NCBI GenBank assembly: GCA_047639615.1 | Contig: JBLIOL010000001.1 | Location: forward strand, 1-55,164 | Origin: CAYWNK01 sp047639615 | GTDB lineage: Bacteria > Planctomycetota > UBA1135 > GCA-002686595 | Reading direction: 5' to 3' | DNA: 55,164 bases | In this document: positions 43,130-51,394 of the stretch, one piece after another | Position numbering within the stretch: the stretch's first letter is position 1 | Layout: each line of letters opens with the position of its first letter | Notes under the pieces: model-generated | Databases searched by the model: none | The model's input: only the letters and a program-made list of their open reading frames with translations | What the model was told of the DNA's origin: nothing | Translations under genes and position numbers: made by a program

Positions 43130-44761
43130 TTAGTTGTTCGAGGCGACGCTCAGGGTGCCATGAACCGATTGGTGTCCCTGGCTCTGGCGCTTGGCGATCA
43201 GCTCGCTAAGCACACCAGAGAGGTCCGGGATGCCGCGGAGAGCTGCGGAGATGGTGAACTCGGAGACGCCATGGTTCATGCCCAAGGACAGGGTCGTCCC
43301 GCTCAGGAGCTCGAACATGGCGGCAGCTTCGTCGCGGTCGTTGCCGCGCAGGTTCGGGAGCACGAAGCTACCCATGCGCCCCATGTGCACGCCGACCAAG
43401 CTGGTGCGGCCGTTCTCCATAGCAGCGATCAGATCGCTGAAGCCCTCGTCCTGCATGATGCCGCTTCCGGAGTGCTCGGCTTCCACAGCGGCCTCGAGGG
43501 CACGCTGACTGGTAGCGACGATCAGCTCGGACTGGTGCGGCAGCACGAAGAGCGGCATGCCGTTCATGGAGAAGCGCGTGCCCTCATGACCGGAGACCTG
43601 AATAGCTGCCGGAGCCGGACCCTTTGAGGCCAGCGAAGCAACGGACAGAAGCGTGCCCCAGAGCTGGGAGCTGCGCTCCACATTGTTGACGCGCAGGCAG
43701 AGGCCGACGTCGGGGATCGGGCTGCCTTGGTCGCCCATGGGCAGTGCGAAGGCGGAGACCTGAGCCAGGTTGCCGAAGAGCTCGCGCCCGAGGTCCATGG
43801 CGGAGACGCGGCCGGGCTCACCGGCGGGGATCTCACCAACAGGGTTCAGAGAGAGTGCGATGAATGCGGCGGCACCGGCGGGCACGCTGGAGAGAGTCTC
43901 GGCGGAGAGGCTCGGCATGCCGAGCAGGTCGAAGGCCAGGTTGTGGTGATCTTCATCCAGGTCGAGCATCAGATCCACGCCGATGCCTTCGCCGGTGAGG
44001 GAGATGCGGCCGGCCAGAGCGCGGGTGCTCTCCGGGTCGAGCATGTCCATGACAGCGGCGGCGCCCGGATCCTGGCTGGCGACCATGGTCAGACCCATCA
44101 TGATCTGAGGCATGATCGGCTCCACGTTCACGCAGAAGTAGAGCAGGCTGCCGTTGCGCAGGGCCAGGCTCTTCTCAAGGCCGTCGGTGCCGAGCAGACC
44201 GGAGTCCTTGTCCCCAGAAGCTTGGCGCTCCAGAGCGTCGGAGATCAGGTTGGGAGAGGTTGCAGCGATCACCAACTGGTCGGTCAAAGTGACCCAGAGC
44301 TGGTTCTCGATGATGTAGGTGGGATGTCCGCCGATGTCTTCGGTGGAGGGACCACCGGCCGGAACGACGGTCTCGAGCAGACCGCGGATGATGTCGAGAT
44401 TGCCCGGATCCAGAATCGCAATGCCGCCGGGAGGGCCGCCGGCCATGTTGAGCGAGGTCACGGCCACGGCAGCGCCGCTCAAGCCGAGCAACTCGTTGAC
44501 GAGCAGCGGGCTGATGGCCAGACGGCGATCTCCGAGCTGAATGCCATCACCCATCAGGCCCAACTTCTGAAGCAACACGCCGACGCGCTCACCGGGAGCA
44601 TCGAGCTCCGCGTAGAAGATCGAGTCCTCAGGCATCAGGCGCGCCAAGTCGCCGGCATCCATGTCGGCTTGGGGCGCAGCCATGACCAGGGGGGCACTGG
44701 CGAGAACGAGGGCGGGCGAGAGCAGAGCCCAGGAACGCCTGGAGAGGGAGCGAGAGAACAT
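43130..44761 (-). CDS. Secreted DUF3352-like protein
   Basis: 543 residues. A signal peptide (SWALLSPALVLASAPLVMAA) is followed by LARLMPEDSIFYAELDAPGE, the characteristic opening of DUF3352-like proteins (a Pro, then a strand of alternating hydrophobics ending in 'FYAELDxP'). Repeated alpha/beta segments follow: AVAVTSLNMAGGPPGGIAIL, TEDIGGHPTYIIENQLWVTL, LVIAATSPNLISDALERQ and, later, LPHQSELIVATSQRALEAAV, suggesting an internal duplication of one module. No catalytic residues are evident. It is divergent from the NHL gene across a 159-bp spacer. Probably periplasmic; function unknown. Confidence 0.8.
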   Translation of the reverse strand: MFSRSLSRRSWALLSPALVLASAPLVMAAPQADMDAGDLARLMPEDSIFYAELDAPGERVGVLLQKLGLMGDGIQLGDRRLAISPLLVNELLGLSGAAVAVTSLNMAGGPPGGIAILDPGNLDIIRGLLETVVPAGGPSTEDIGGHPTYIIENQLWVTLTDQLVIAATSPNLISDALERQASGDKDSGLLGTDGLEKSLALRNGSLLYFCVNVEPIMPQIMMGLTMVASQDPGAAAVMDMLDPESTRALAGRISLTGEGIGVDLMLDLDEDHHNLAFDLLGMPSLSAETLSSVPAGAAAFIALSLNPVGEIPAGEPGRVSAMDLGRELFGNLAQVSAFALPMGDQGSPIPDVGLCLRVNNVERSSQLWGTLLSVASLASKGPAPAAIQVSGHEGTRFSMNGMPLFVLPHQSELIVATSQRALEAAVEAEHSGSGIMQDEGFSDLIAAMENGRTSLVGVHMGRMGSFVLPNLRGNDRDEAAAMFELLSGTTLSLGMNHGVSEFTISAALRGIPDLSGVLSELIAKRQSQGHQSVHGTLSVASNN

Positions 44762-44920
44762 GTGGAACCTTGGTGGCCTGTCGTTGAGTCAAAGGGAAGC
44801 AGCCCCCCACAGGGGCCTGTTGCTCGATTCGGTGGCACCGAATGACTATTCGCGGTGCTTCAGGGTTTTCTCCGCCCCCCTCGAGGGGCCACCATGGCTA
44901 GCGGATCCCAAGCCAGCCCC

Positions 44921-46846
44921 ATGCAGCACCTACTAAGAACCCCCGCGCTCCGCACCGCCGCAGGTATTTTGGTCGCCTTCGTAGCTCCAGGCGCCAGCGC
45001 TCAAGAGCCCGCGGCGCCTCCCACTGAGTCCCACATCGGTACTCACGTAGCAACCCTGCACGGACTCGAGACGCCCATCGCCACGGCCTTTGGCCCAACG
45101 GGCAAGCTGTATGTGCTGGAGGAGGTCGGCGATCGCGTGAGCATCTTCGGCCCGGACCTCGCGCCCCTCGGCACCCTCGGCGAAGGCCAACTACGCTCGC
45201 CCCAGGGCATCGCCGTGCACGCGGACGGCAGCGTCTTCGTCAGCGACGGCGCCCGCAGCCAAGTCCTGCGCTTTCCTGTATCCGGCGGACCGCCCACCGT
45301 GATCGGCGACTTCGGGGCACTGCCCGGCCAAATGAATCAGCCGCGCGGCCTAGCGCTGCACGGCGACTTGCTCGCCGTAGCCGACACGGGTGGCGGTCGG
45401 GTAGCCCTATACGGAGTAGATGGTGAGTCGCGCGGCGTCATCGCCACTCCCGAACTCAATCGGCCGGTGGACGTGGCCTTCGACGAGCAAGGACAACTGG
45501 CCGTGCTCGACGGAGAGCGGGTACTGCTCTTTGACAAGGATGGCACGCACCTTCAGAGCTTCGGTGCCTGGGGCGCGTTTCCAGGATTGCTATCAAGCCC
45601 GCGCGGTCTGGCACGCTTCGGCGAGCGCATCTACGTCTGCGACACCGAGAATCACCGCGTGCAGGTCTTCGACGCGGAGGGCGGAGCGCTCTACAGTTGG
45701 GGCCTGCACGCCATTCGCCCGCGCGAGGGCAAGGGCAAGCTGCACTATCCCTCCCACGTAGCGCTCAATGCAAGCGGCACCCGCGCCGCCCTACCGGAGC
45801 CCTTGGATGGCCGTGTACAGATCTTCGAACGCGCACCCGGTCCCGAGCCCGAGCCGGATCCTCTGCGCAGCCTACGCGGCAAACCCAGCGCGCACCTCGG
45901 CCAGGACTGGCGCGTCAGCGCCAACCTCATGGCGGCCGTGGAGCCTGAATCTAGGCGCGTGCTCGTGTTCGACCTGCGCCTGATCGAAGGCAAGGACAAC
46001 CCCGTGCAGATCACCACCATCGGTGGCTACGGCCAGGGCCTCGGCTTCTTCGAACGGCCTACTGGCCTTTGGCTCGATGGCCCAGGACGACAACTCTGGA
46101 TCTGCGATGCAGCCCAAGCCAGCCTGACCGAGGTGCACCTGGACCTAGCACCGGATGCCGCACTCGCCGTCAACCCGCTCATGCCCCAGGTCATCCGCAG
46201 CATCGACCTCGCGCGACTGAGCGGCGGTCCACTGCCACGTCCCTTCCCCATCACGCCGCGCGCCGTCGAGAAGCACCCCGATGGGCGTCTCTTCGTGCTC
46301 TGCGAACGCAACCGCGAGGTGCTCGTGCTCAGCCCCAGCTTCGAACCACTGACAGCCTTCGGTGCCGGTGGCGAGGAGCCCCTCATGCGCCCGGTTCAGC
46401 TCGCCTTGTCCCCCGATGGCGAGCAACTCTGGATCGTGGATGAGCTCGCCGGCAAGGTGCGCGCCTTCTCTACGCAGCCGGACAGCATCGGCGTCGAGGC
46501 TGCGAATTTTGACGCAGAAGACGCCCTCGTGCGCCCCTTCGGCATCGCCTTCGGCCCCGCTAACGAGCTGCTCGTCAGCGATCGTGCCAGCAGCCGCATC
46601 CACATCCACGCCGCGGACGGCAGCCATCGCAGCCTCGGCGCACCCGGCATCCGCCACGACGAATTCCTGGCCCCGCGCGCCCTAGGTTTCGATGCATCGG
46701 GCAAGCTCTACGTACTCGACCACGGAAACCACCGCGGCATGGTGCTCGACCCGGCGGGCGCCTTCCACTACGCCTTCGGTCCGCGGCTGTACACGAAACC
46801 CGCGCGCCTGCCCCACACCTACAAGCCAGAGGACTACGCGGAATGA
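44921..46846 (+). CDS. Secreted NHL-repeat beta-propeller protein
   Basis: 641 residues from the ATG at 44921, which starts a signal peptide (LRTAAGILVAFVAPGASAQ); in-frame ATGs at 44894 and 44855 are possible. NHL repeats follow: LYVLEEVGDRVSIFGPD, SPQGIAVHADGSVFVSDGAR, QPRGLALHGDLLAVADTGGG, SPRGLARFGERIYVCDTENH and, in a second set, RPVQLALSPDGEQLWIVDEL, RPFGIAFGPANELLVSDRAS, APRALGFDASGKLYVLDHGN. Two propellers are likely. NHL proteins bind other proteins or ligands. The stop overlaps the next gene's ATG (ATGA), giving an NHL / FixH-like / cytochrome peroxidase operon. Envelope redox context is inferred from its partners. Confidence 0.85.
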   Translation: MQHLLRTPALRTAAGILVAFVAPGASAQEPAAPPTESHIGTHVATLHGLETPIATAFGPTGKLYVLEEVGDRVSIFGPDLAPLGTLGEGQLRSPQGIAVHADGSVFVSDGARSQVLRFPVSGGPPTVIGDFGALPGQMNQPRGLALHGDLLAVADTGGGRVALYGVDGESRGVIATPELNRPVDVAFDEQGQLAVLDGERVLLFDKDGTHLQSFGAWGAFPGLLSSPRGLARFGERIYVCDTENHRVQVFDAEGGALYSWGLHAIRPREGKGKLHYPSHVALNASGTRAALPEPLDGRVQIFERAPGPEPEPDPLRSLRGKPSAHLGQDWRVSANLMAAVEPESRRVLVFDLRLIEGKDNPVQITTIGGYGQGLGFFERPTGLWLDGPGRQLWICDAAQASLTEVHLDLAPDAALAVNPLMPQVIRSIDLARLSGGPLPRPFPITPRAVEKHPDGRLFVLCERNREVLVLSPSFEPLTAFGAGGEEPLMRPVQLALSPDGEQLWIVDELAGKVRAFSTQPDSIGVEAANFDAEDALVRPFGIAFGPANELLVSDRASSRIHIHAADGSHRSLGAPGIRHDEFLAPRALGFDASGKLYVLDHGNHRGMVLDPAGAFHYAFGPRLYTKPARLPHTYKPEDYAE

Positions 46847-47274
46847 GAGCCCTAGTCCACCTGAGCATTCTCGCGCTGCTGGCCGGCTGCGGTGCGGACG
46901 CCTCGGCTCCCGCACCGAACACGACGCAAGGCACCCTCACGAGCCAGACCGACTCCAACGCCGGAAGCTTCCAACTGCATTGGGACCCAGCCGCCCAGGC
47001 TCCGCCCCTCAACGAGGAGTACGACCTACTCTTTGCCCTGCGCAACACGGACGGAACGCCCTTGGACATCCCGGTGCGCGACCTGAACTTGGATGCGCGC
47101 ATGCCACACCACGGGCACGGCATGAATCAGGATCCGCTGATCGAACGCACGGGCGCTGGTGTCTACACCGCCCGTGGCCTGCGCCTGCATATGACCGGCC
47201 ACTGGGAGGTCTACCTGGACGTGCGCCAGGGCGCCCTCACCGAGCGCGCCGAGTTCACCCTGGAGCTGCAGTAG
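46843..47274 (+). CDS. FixH/YtkA-like lipoprotein
   Basis: 143 residues, ATG overlapping the preceding stop. The lipoprotein signal is MRALVHLSILALLAGC (lipobox LAGC). The mature domain is an Ig-like beta sandwich with FQLHWDPA, YDLLFALRN, then LNLDARMPHHGHGMNQDP and AGVYTARGLRLHMTGHWEVY, a layout typical of YtkA/FixH domains. The MPHHGHGM stretch and the later HMTGHW supply His and Met residues that could bind copper; that is inference. It is coupled upstream to the NHL gene and downstream (TAGTG) to the cytochrome peroxidase, so it could serve metal or redox maturation of that enzyme. Confidence 0.82.
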   Translation: MRALVHLSILALLAGCGADASAPAPNTTQGTLTSQTDSNAGSFQLHWDPAAQAPPLNEEYDLLFALRNTDGTPLDIPVRDLNLDARMPHHGHGMNQDPLIERTGAGVYTARGLRLHMTGHWEVYLDVRQGALTERAEFTLELQ

Positions 47275-48542
47275 TGCACGTCCGCAGCCACGCCGCATGG
47301 GTCGCCGCGTGGCTGACCCTGGCCGCCTGCGGCACCCAAGCAACGCCACCCGAGAGCCACGCCCTCGACCCGGCACCGGACACATCCCTCAGCGCGCACG
47401 GCGTGAGCTTCAACGCCAATCAACTGCGCGCCCTCGCGCGACTTACGCCCCTGGGCCCGCCTCCCGCGGACCCCACCAACCGCTGGGCGGACGACCCTGC
47501 CGCTGCCCAATTCGGCCAGTTCCTATTCTTCGAGCCAGGCCTCTCCGCAAACGGCAAAGTCTCCTGCGCTAGCTGCCACCCACCCGAACACGGCTTCTCC
47601 GGCGAGGTCGCACTGGCTGAAGGCCTCGAGCTGGGCACGCGCCACGCGCCCAGCATTCTCGGCGCAGGCCATCAGCGCTGGCTCGGCTGGGGTGGGCGCT
47701 GGGACAGCCTCTGGTTCCAAGCCCTCGGCCCCCTGGAGAACCCCGCCGAAATGGGCACTACCCGCGGCCAGGTGATCGAATTCCTGCGCGCGGACGAACG
47801 CCTAAGCGCTGCCTTCTCGCAGCTTTTCGGCCCGCTTCCGGAGCTCTCGGATGAGCCAGGCGTGGAGCGCGCCTTCGCCCAAGTGGGCAAGGCCATCGCC
47901 GCCTACGAGCGCCGCTTGAACCGCGCCGATGCGCCCTTCGATCGCTTCGCCGCCGCCCTCTTACAGCGCGCCGGTAGCGACCCCGCCGACCTGCAATTGC
48001 TCAGCGCCGAGGCCACCCGCGGCCTCTCTATATTCCTGGGGCGCGGTCGCTGCGTGCTGTGTCACGCGGGGCCGAACTTCTCGGACGGCGAGTTTCACAA
48101 CACAGGCGTACCCCCCGGTCCCGCCGGCAGCTTGGACGACCCCGGCCGGCACCAAGGCGCACCTCTCGTGCGCGACTCCATCTTCAATGCGGCCGGTGCA
48201 CACAGCGATGAGCGCGAAGGCACCGCCGCCTTGCGCGTGCGCGGGCTACGCACCGGGTCGGAAACCTGGGGCGAATTCCGTACGCCCAGTCTGCGCAACC
48301 TCGCCGCGCGTGGACCTTTCATGCACCAGGGGCAACTGACTACCCTGGCCGACGTGGTGCTCTTCTACGACACCCTCGAGGGCTCCGTCGGACGCAGCCA
48401 CCACCAGGAACTGATCCTGGTTCCGCTCGAATTGGGAGCACAAGGCCGGGCCGACCTGTTGGCCTTCCTGCAGAGCCTCGAGGGCTTGCCCCTGGATCCC
48501 GCGTTGATACAGGCACCCGCGGATCCGCTGCTGGCACGTTAG
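47274..48542 (+). CDS. Di-heme cytochrome c peroxidase / MauG-family lipoprotein
   Basis: 422 residues from a GTG at 47274 that overlaps the preceding TAG (TAGTG). The long upstream extension of the frame to 46692 antisenses nothing and merely shadows the FixH-like gene. The start yields a lipoprotein signal (AAWVAAWLTLAAC19). Two heme c sites are present, CASCH at 98-102 and CVLCH at 260-264. LFFEPGLSANGKVSC precedes the first heme and RTPSLRNLAARGPFMHQGQL follows the second, both conserved in CcpA/MauG. It reduces hydrogen peroxide with electrons from small c-type cytochromes or quinol, or oxidises a partner protein. Periplasmic, membrane-tethered. Confidence 0.93.
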   Translation: MHVRSHAAWVAAWLTLAACGTQATPPESHALDPAPDTSLSAHGVSFNANQLRALARLTPLGPPPADPTNRWADDPAAAQFGQFLFFEPGLSANGKVSCASCHPPEHGFSGEVALAEGLELGTRHAPSILGAGHQRWLGWGGRWDSLWFQALGPLENPAEMGTTRGQVIEFLRADERLSAAFSQLFGPLPELSDEPGVERAFAQVGKAIAAYERRLNRADAPFDRFAAALLQRAGSDPADLQLLSAEATRGLSIFLGRGRCVLCHAGPNFSDGEFHNTGVPPGPAGSLDDPGRHQGAPLVRDSIFNAAGAHSDEREGTAALRVRGLRTGSETWGEFRTPSLRNLAARGPFMHQGQLTTLADVVLFYDTLEGSVGRSHHQELILVPLELGAQGRADLLAFLQSLEGLPLDPALIQAPADPLLAR

Positions 48543-48765
48543 CTGGAACAATCCGCCCGCGGGTCGCGTCCTATCCTGGCTGGAGGCTGCCCCCCCCTCC
48601 GATGCGGCATCCGCCGGTTCCTAGCATCCCTGCCTGAAGCTCCAAGACGAGCCTCAGCCTGCTCTGCAACCGCCCCCGGCCCACTTCAGGGGGGTACTAT
48701 TCCATACAGAATACGGCCTCAGGTGCTCCCCAGAGCCTGCCAGGATCCCTTCCCAACCATCACTC

Positions 48766-51324
48766 ATGTCGATTATCTCTCTTCCGGCTAATGGCTGGCG
48801 CACGTTGGCACTCTGCCTGCTTGCCAGCCCCCTCCTTGCTGCGGCCCACGACGACGATCCGAAGATCCTCGATCGCGAGCGCGCCAACGCCGGTCCCGGC
48901 TTCCGCACCTCACTGAGCAGCGGCATGGCGCCCGTGCCCGTGGGCCAGTTCAGCTCCAACGCTGGCTTCCCAGCCAGCGGCGTGTCGCTCCTATCCTGGA
49001 TTCCCCTGGGCCAAATCGACGGCGCGGCCAGCGGCAACGACTGCTGGGGCTACACCTCCCCCTCCGGCAATGAGTACGCCATCATCGGAACGAGCGACGG
49101 CACGGCCTTCTTCGACATCTCGAACCCGGGCAACCCGAACCAGGTGGGCTACATCAGCGGCCCGAACAGCCTCTGGCGCGACATCAAGACCTACGGCACC
49201 CACGCCTACATCGTCAGCGAAGGCGGCGGCGGCATTCAGGTCGTCAACCTAGGCAACATCGACGCGGGCCAGGTCACCTCAGCCGGCACGGTCAGCACAG
49301 GTGGTTCCACCTCGAGCCACAACGTGGCGATCAACACCGACTCCGGTTTCCTCTACCGCCTGGGCGGTGGCAACAACACCGGCCTACGCATCTACGACCT
49401 GAACGTAAGCCCCACCAACCCGCCCTTCGTGGGCGACTGGCTCGATCGCTACGTGCACGACGCACAGATCGTCAGCTACACCAGCGGTCCCTTCGCTGGC
49501 AAAGAGGTCGCCTTCTGCTGCTCGGGCTTCGGTAACGGAAGCACCAGCACCGGCCTGACCATCGTCGACGTCACCAACAAGAACAACCCGGTCGTGCTCG
49601 ACCAGGTCTTCTACCCGAACCCGGCCTACTCCCACCAAGGTTGGCTCTCCGGCGACCGCCAGCGCTTCTACCTGGGTGACGAGCTCGACGAAGACGGCAG
49701 CCTGCCCACCACCACCTGGGTCATCAACGTCGCCGACATCAACAACGCCTTCGTGGAGACCTCCTTCACCAACGGCAACAACTCGATCGGCCACAACATG
49801 TACGAGAAGAATGGTCTTCTCTACCAAGCCAACTACACCAGTGGCCTGCGCATCTTCGACATCGCAGCCAACCCGACCAACCCGCCCGAGGTGGCCTTCT
49901 TCGACACTCGCCCGAGCGATGACAACGACAGCTTCAACGGACTCTGGAGCTGCTACCCCTACTTCGATAGCGGCGTAGTCATCGGTAGCGACCTCGAGAG
50001 CGGGCTCTTCATCTGGTACGCAGGCGATCCTCAGCTGGACGTGCAAATCGTCGGCGGCGCTCCGGACCTACTCGACCCCAATGGCGCGGTGCTAGATATC
50101 ACCATCACCCCGGCAGGCACTGCCAGTGTTGTCCCCGGCAGCGAGACCCTTTGGTACGACATGGGCGCCGGCTTCGTCTCCACGCCCTTGGTGAGCAACG
50201 GTGGCGCGAGCTACGACGGCATCTTCCCGGCCATCATGTGCTCCACCTCCGTCAGCTGGTACATCTCCGCCGAGTCCAACAGTGGCCTCGTCTGGACGGC
50301 TCCGGGCGGTGCTCCCGCCGCGGTCTTCACCTCCGTCACGGCCAGCAGCCTCGACGTGCTTGTGACCTACGACATGCAAGCTGCTGATGGCTGGGTAGGC
50401 GGCGCCGCAGGCGACAACGCCAGCACCGGCATCTGGGAACGCGGCAACCCCAACGGTACCGCAGCCCAGCCGGAAGACGACCACAGCCCCATTGGCCTTC
50501 GCTGCTGGTTCACCGGCCAAGCCAACCCGGGCGATAGCGTGGGCACCAACGATGTGGACGGTGGCACGACCACCCTCCTCAGCCCGGTCATCGACCTGAG
50601 CAGCCTGACCGATCCCCTGATCACCTACTGGCGTTGGTACTCCAACACAGCTGGCGGTGCACCCAACGCGGACATCTTCCAGATCGACATCAGCGACAAC
50701 GGTGGTAGCACCTGGAGCAGCGTCGAAGTGGTCGGACCCTCCGGCCCCGGCACCTCCGGTGGTTGGATCGAGCACTCCTTCAACGTGGCCGACTTCGTCA
50801 GCGCCACCGGCACGGTGCAAATGCGCTTCCGCGCATCGGACCTGGGTACGGGCTCTATCGTGGAAGCCGCCATCGACGACCTGCGCGTCGCTGGCGTGAA
50901 CTGCGGCCCGCCGCTCTTCACTCGCTACTGCGACCCGGCCGTTACCAACTCCGGCTTGATCCCCGGCATGATGGATGCCACCGGCAGTGCTGTCGTAGCC
51001 AACAACAACCTGACCGTGCGGGCCTACCAGCTGCCGGTCAATCAGTTCGGCATCTTCATCACCTCCATGACCCAGGCCAACATCCCCATGGCCGGCGGTA
51101 GCATCGGAACCCTGTGCGTGGGTGGCAACATCGGTCGCTTCGGCGCCCAGCAAATCACCTCCCCCGGTGAGATGAGCCTGACCCTGAATCTGGGCAACTT
51201 GCCCCTGAACCCGAACCAAGCCGCCATGCCGGGCGACACGTTCCACTTCCAGGCCTGGTACCGCGACCTCAACCCCACCGCGGGGTCGAACTTCACGGAC
51301 GGCATCTCGATCCTATTCCAGTAA
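48766..51324 (+). CDS. Secreted LVIVD-repeat (choice-of-anchor B) protein with FQxWYRD C-terminal domain
   Basis: 852 residues. A signal peptide (LALCLLASPLLAAAHDDD) is followed by a beta-propeller of the LVIVD / choice-of-anchor-B type (about 70-420): NDCWGYTSPSGNEYAIIGTS, GTAFFDISNPGNPNQVGYI, LWRDIKTYGTHAYIVSE, GLTIVDVTNKNNPVVLDQVF, SHQGWLSGDRQRFYLGDELD. Next comes a beta sandwich with a possible MAM-like jelly roll (TGIWERGNPNGTAAQPEDDH and LSSLTDPLITYWRWYSN, residues about 540-720). The last 130 residues are the domain shared with the kelch and lectin proteins (YCDPAV, LPVNQFGIF, LCVGGNIGR, FHFQAWYRDL, NFTDGISILF). Extracellular or surface; ligand unknown. Confidence 0.88.
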   Translation: MSIISLPANGWRTLALCLLASPLLAAAHDDDPKILDRERANAGPGFRTSLSSGMAPVPVGQFSSNAGFPASGVSLLSWIPLGQIDGAASGNDCWGYTSPSGNEYAIIGTSDGTAFFDISNPGNPNQVGYISGPNSLWRDIKTYGTHAYIVSEGGGGIQVVNLGNIDAGQVTSAGTVSTGGSTSSHNVAINTDSGFLYRLGGGNNTGLRIYDLNVSPTNPPFVGDWLDRYVHDAQIVSYTSGPFAGKEVAFCCSGFGNGSTSTGLTIVDVTNKNNPVVLDQVFYPNPAYSHQGWLSGDRQRFYLGDELDEDGSLPTTTWVINVADINNAFVETSFTNGNNSIGHNMYEKNGLLYQANYTSGLRIFDIAANPTNPPEVAFFDTRPSDDNDSFNGLWSCYPYFDSGVVIGSDLESGLFIWYAGDPQLDVQIVGGAPDLLDPNGAVLDITITPAGTASVVPGSETLWYDMGAGFVSTPLVSNGGASYDGIFPAIMCSTSVSWYISAESNSGLVWTAPGGAPAAVFTSVTASSLDVLVTYDMQAADGWVGGAAGDNASTGIWERGNPNGTAAQPEDDHSPIGLRCWFTGQANPGDSVGTNDVDGGTTTLLSPVIDLSSLTDPLITYWRWYSNTAGGAPNADIFQIDISDNGGSTWSSVEVVGPSGPGTSGGWIEHSFNVADFVSATGTVQMRFRASDLGTGSIVEAAIDDLRVAGVNCGPPLFTRYCDPAVTNSGLIPGMMDATGSAVVANNNLTVRAYQLPVNQFGIFITSMTQANIPMAGGSIGTLCVGGNIGRFGAQQITSPGEMSLTLNLGNLPLNPNQAAMPGDTFHFQAWYRDLNPTAGSNFTDGISILFQ

Positions 51325-51348
51325 GAATCGGAACTCGACCTAAGCACC

Positions 51349-51380
51349 GGGTGCTCTTCCCTTCGCGGGGGAGAGCACCC
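51349..51380. terminator. Bidirectional hairpin between convergent genes
   Basis: A 9-bp stem gggtgctct / agagcaccc extended by ccc/ggg around a short loop sits between the stops of the LVIVD gene (51324) and the HEAT gene (51395). The symmetrical position suits termination from both sides. There is no U-tract. Confidence 0.7.
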
Positions 51381-51394
51381 GTCTCGCTAGCTAG

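Noticed and set aside
43727..44845. 372-residue plus-strand ORF opposite the DUF3352-like gene
   Set aside because: High Gly/His/Gln/Val content typical of antisense frames in GC-rich DNA; the minus-strand protein has a signal peptide and family motifs.
46692..47273. N-terminal extension of the cytochrome peroxidase frame
   Set aside because: It only shadows the NHL and FixH-like genes; the GTG at 47274 begins a proper lipoprotein signal.
49384..51246. Long minus-strand ORFs inside the LVIVD gene
   Set aside because: Val/Gly/His-rich antisense shadows without domains.
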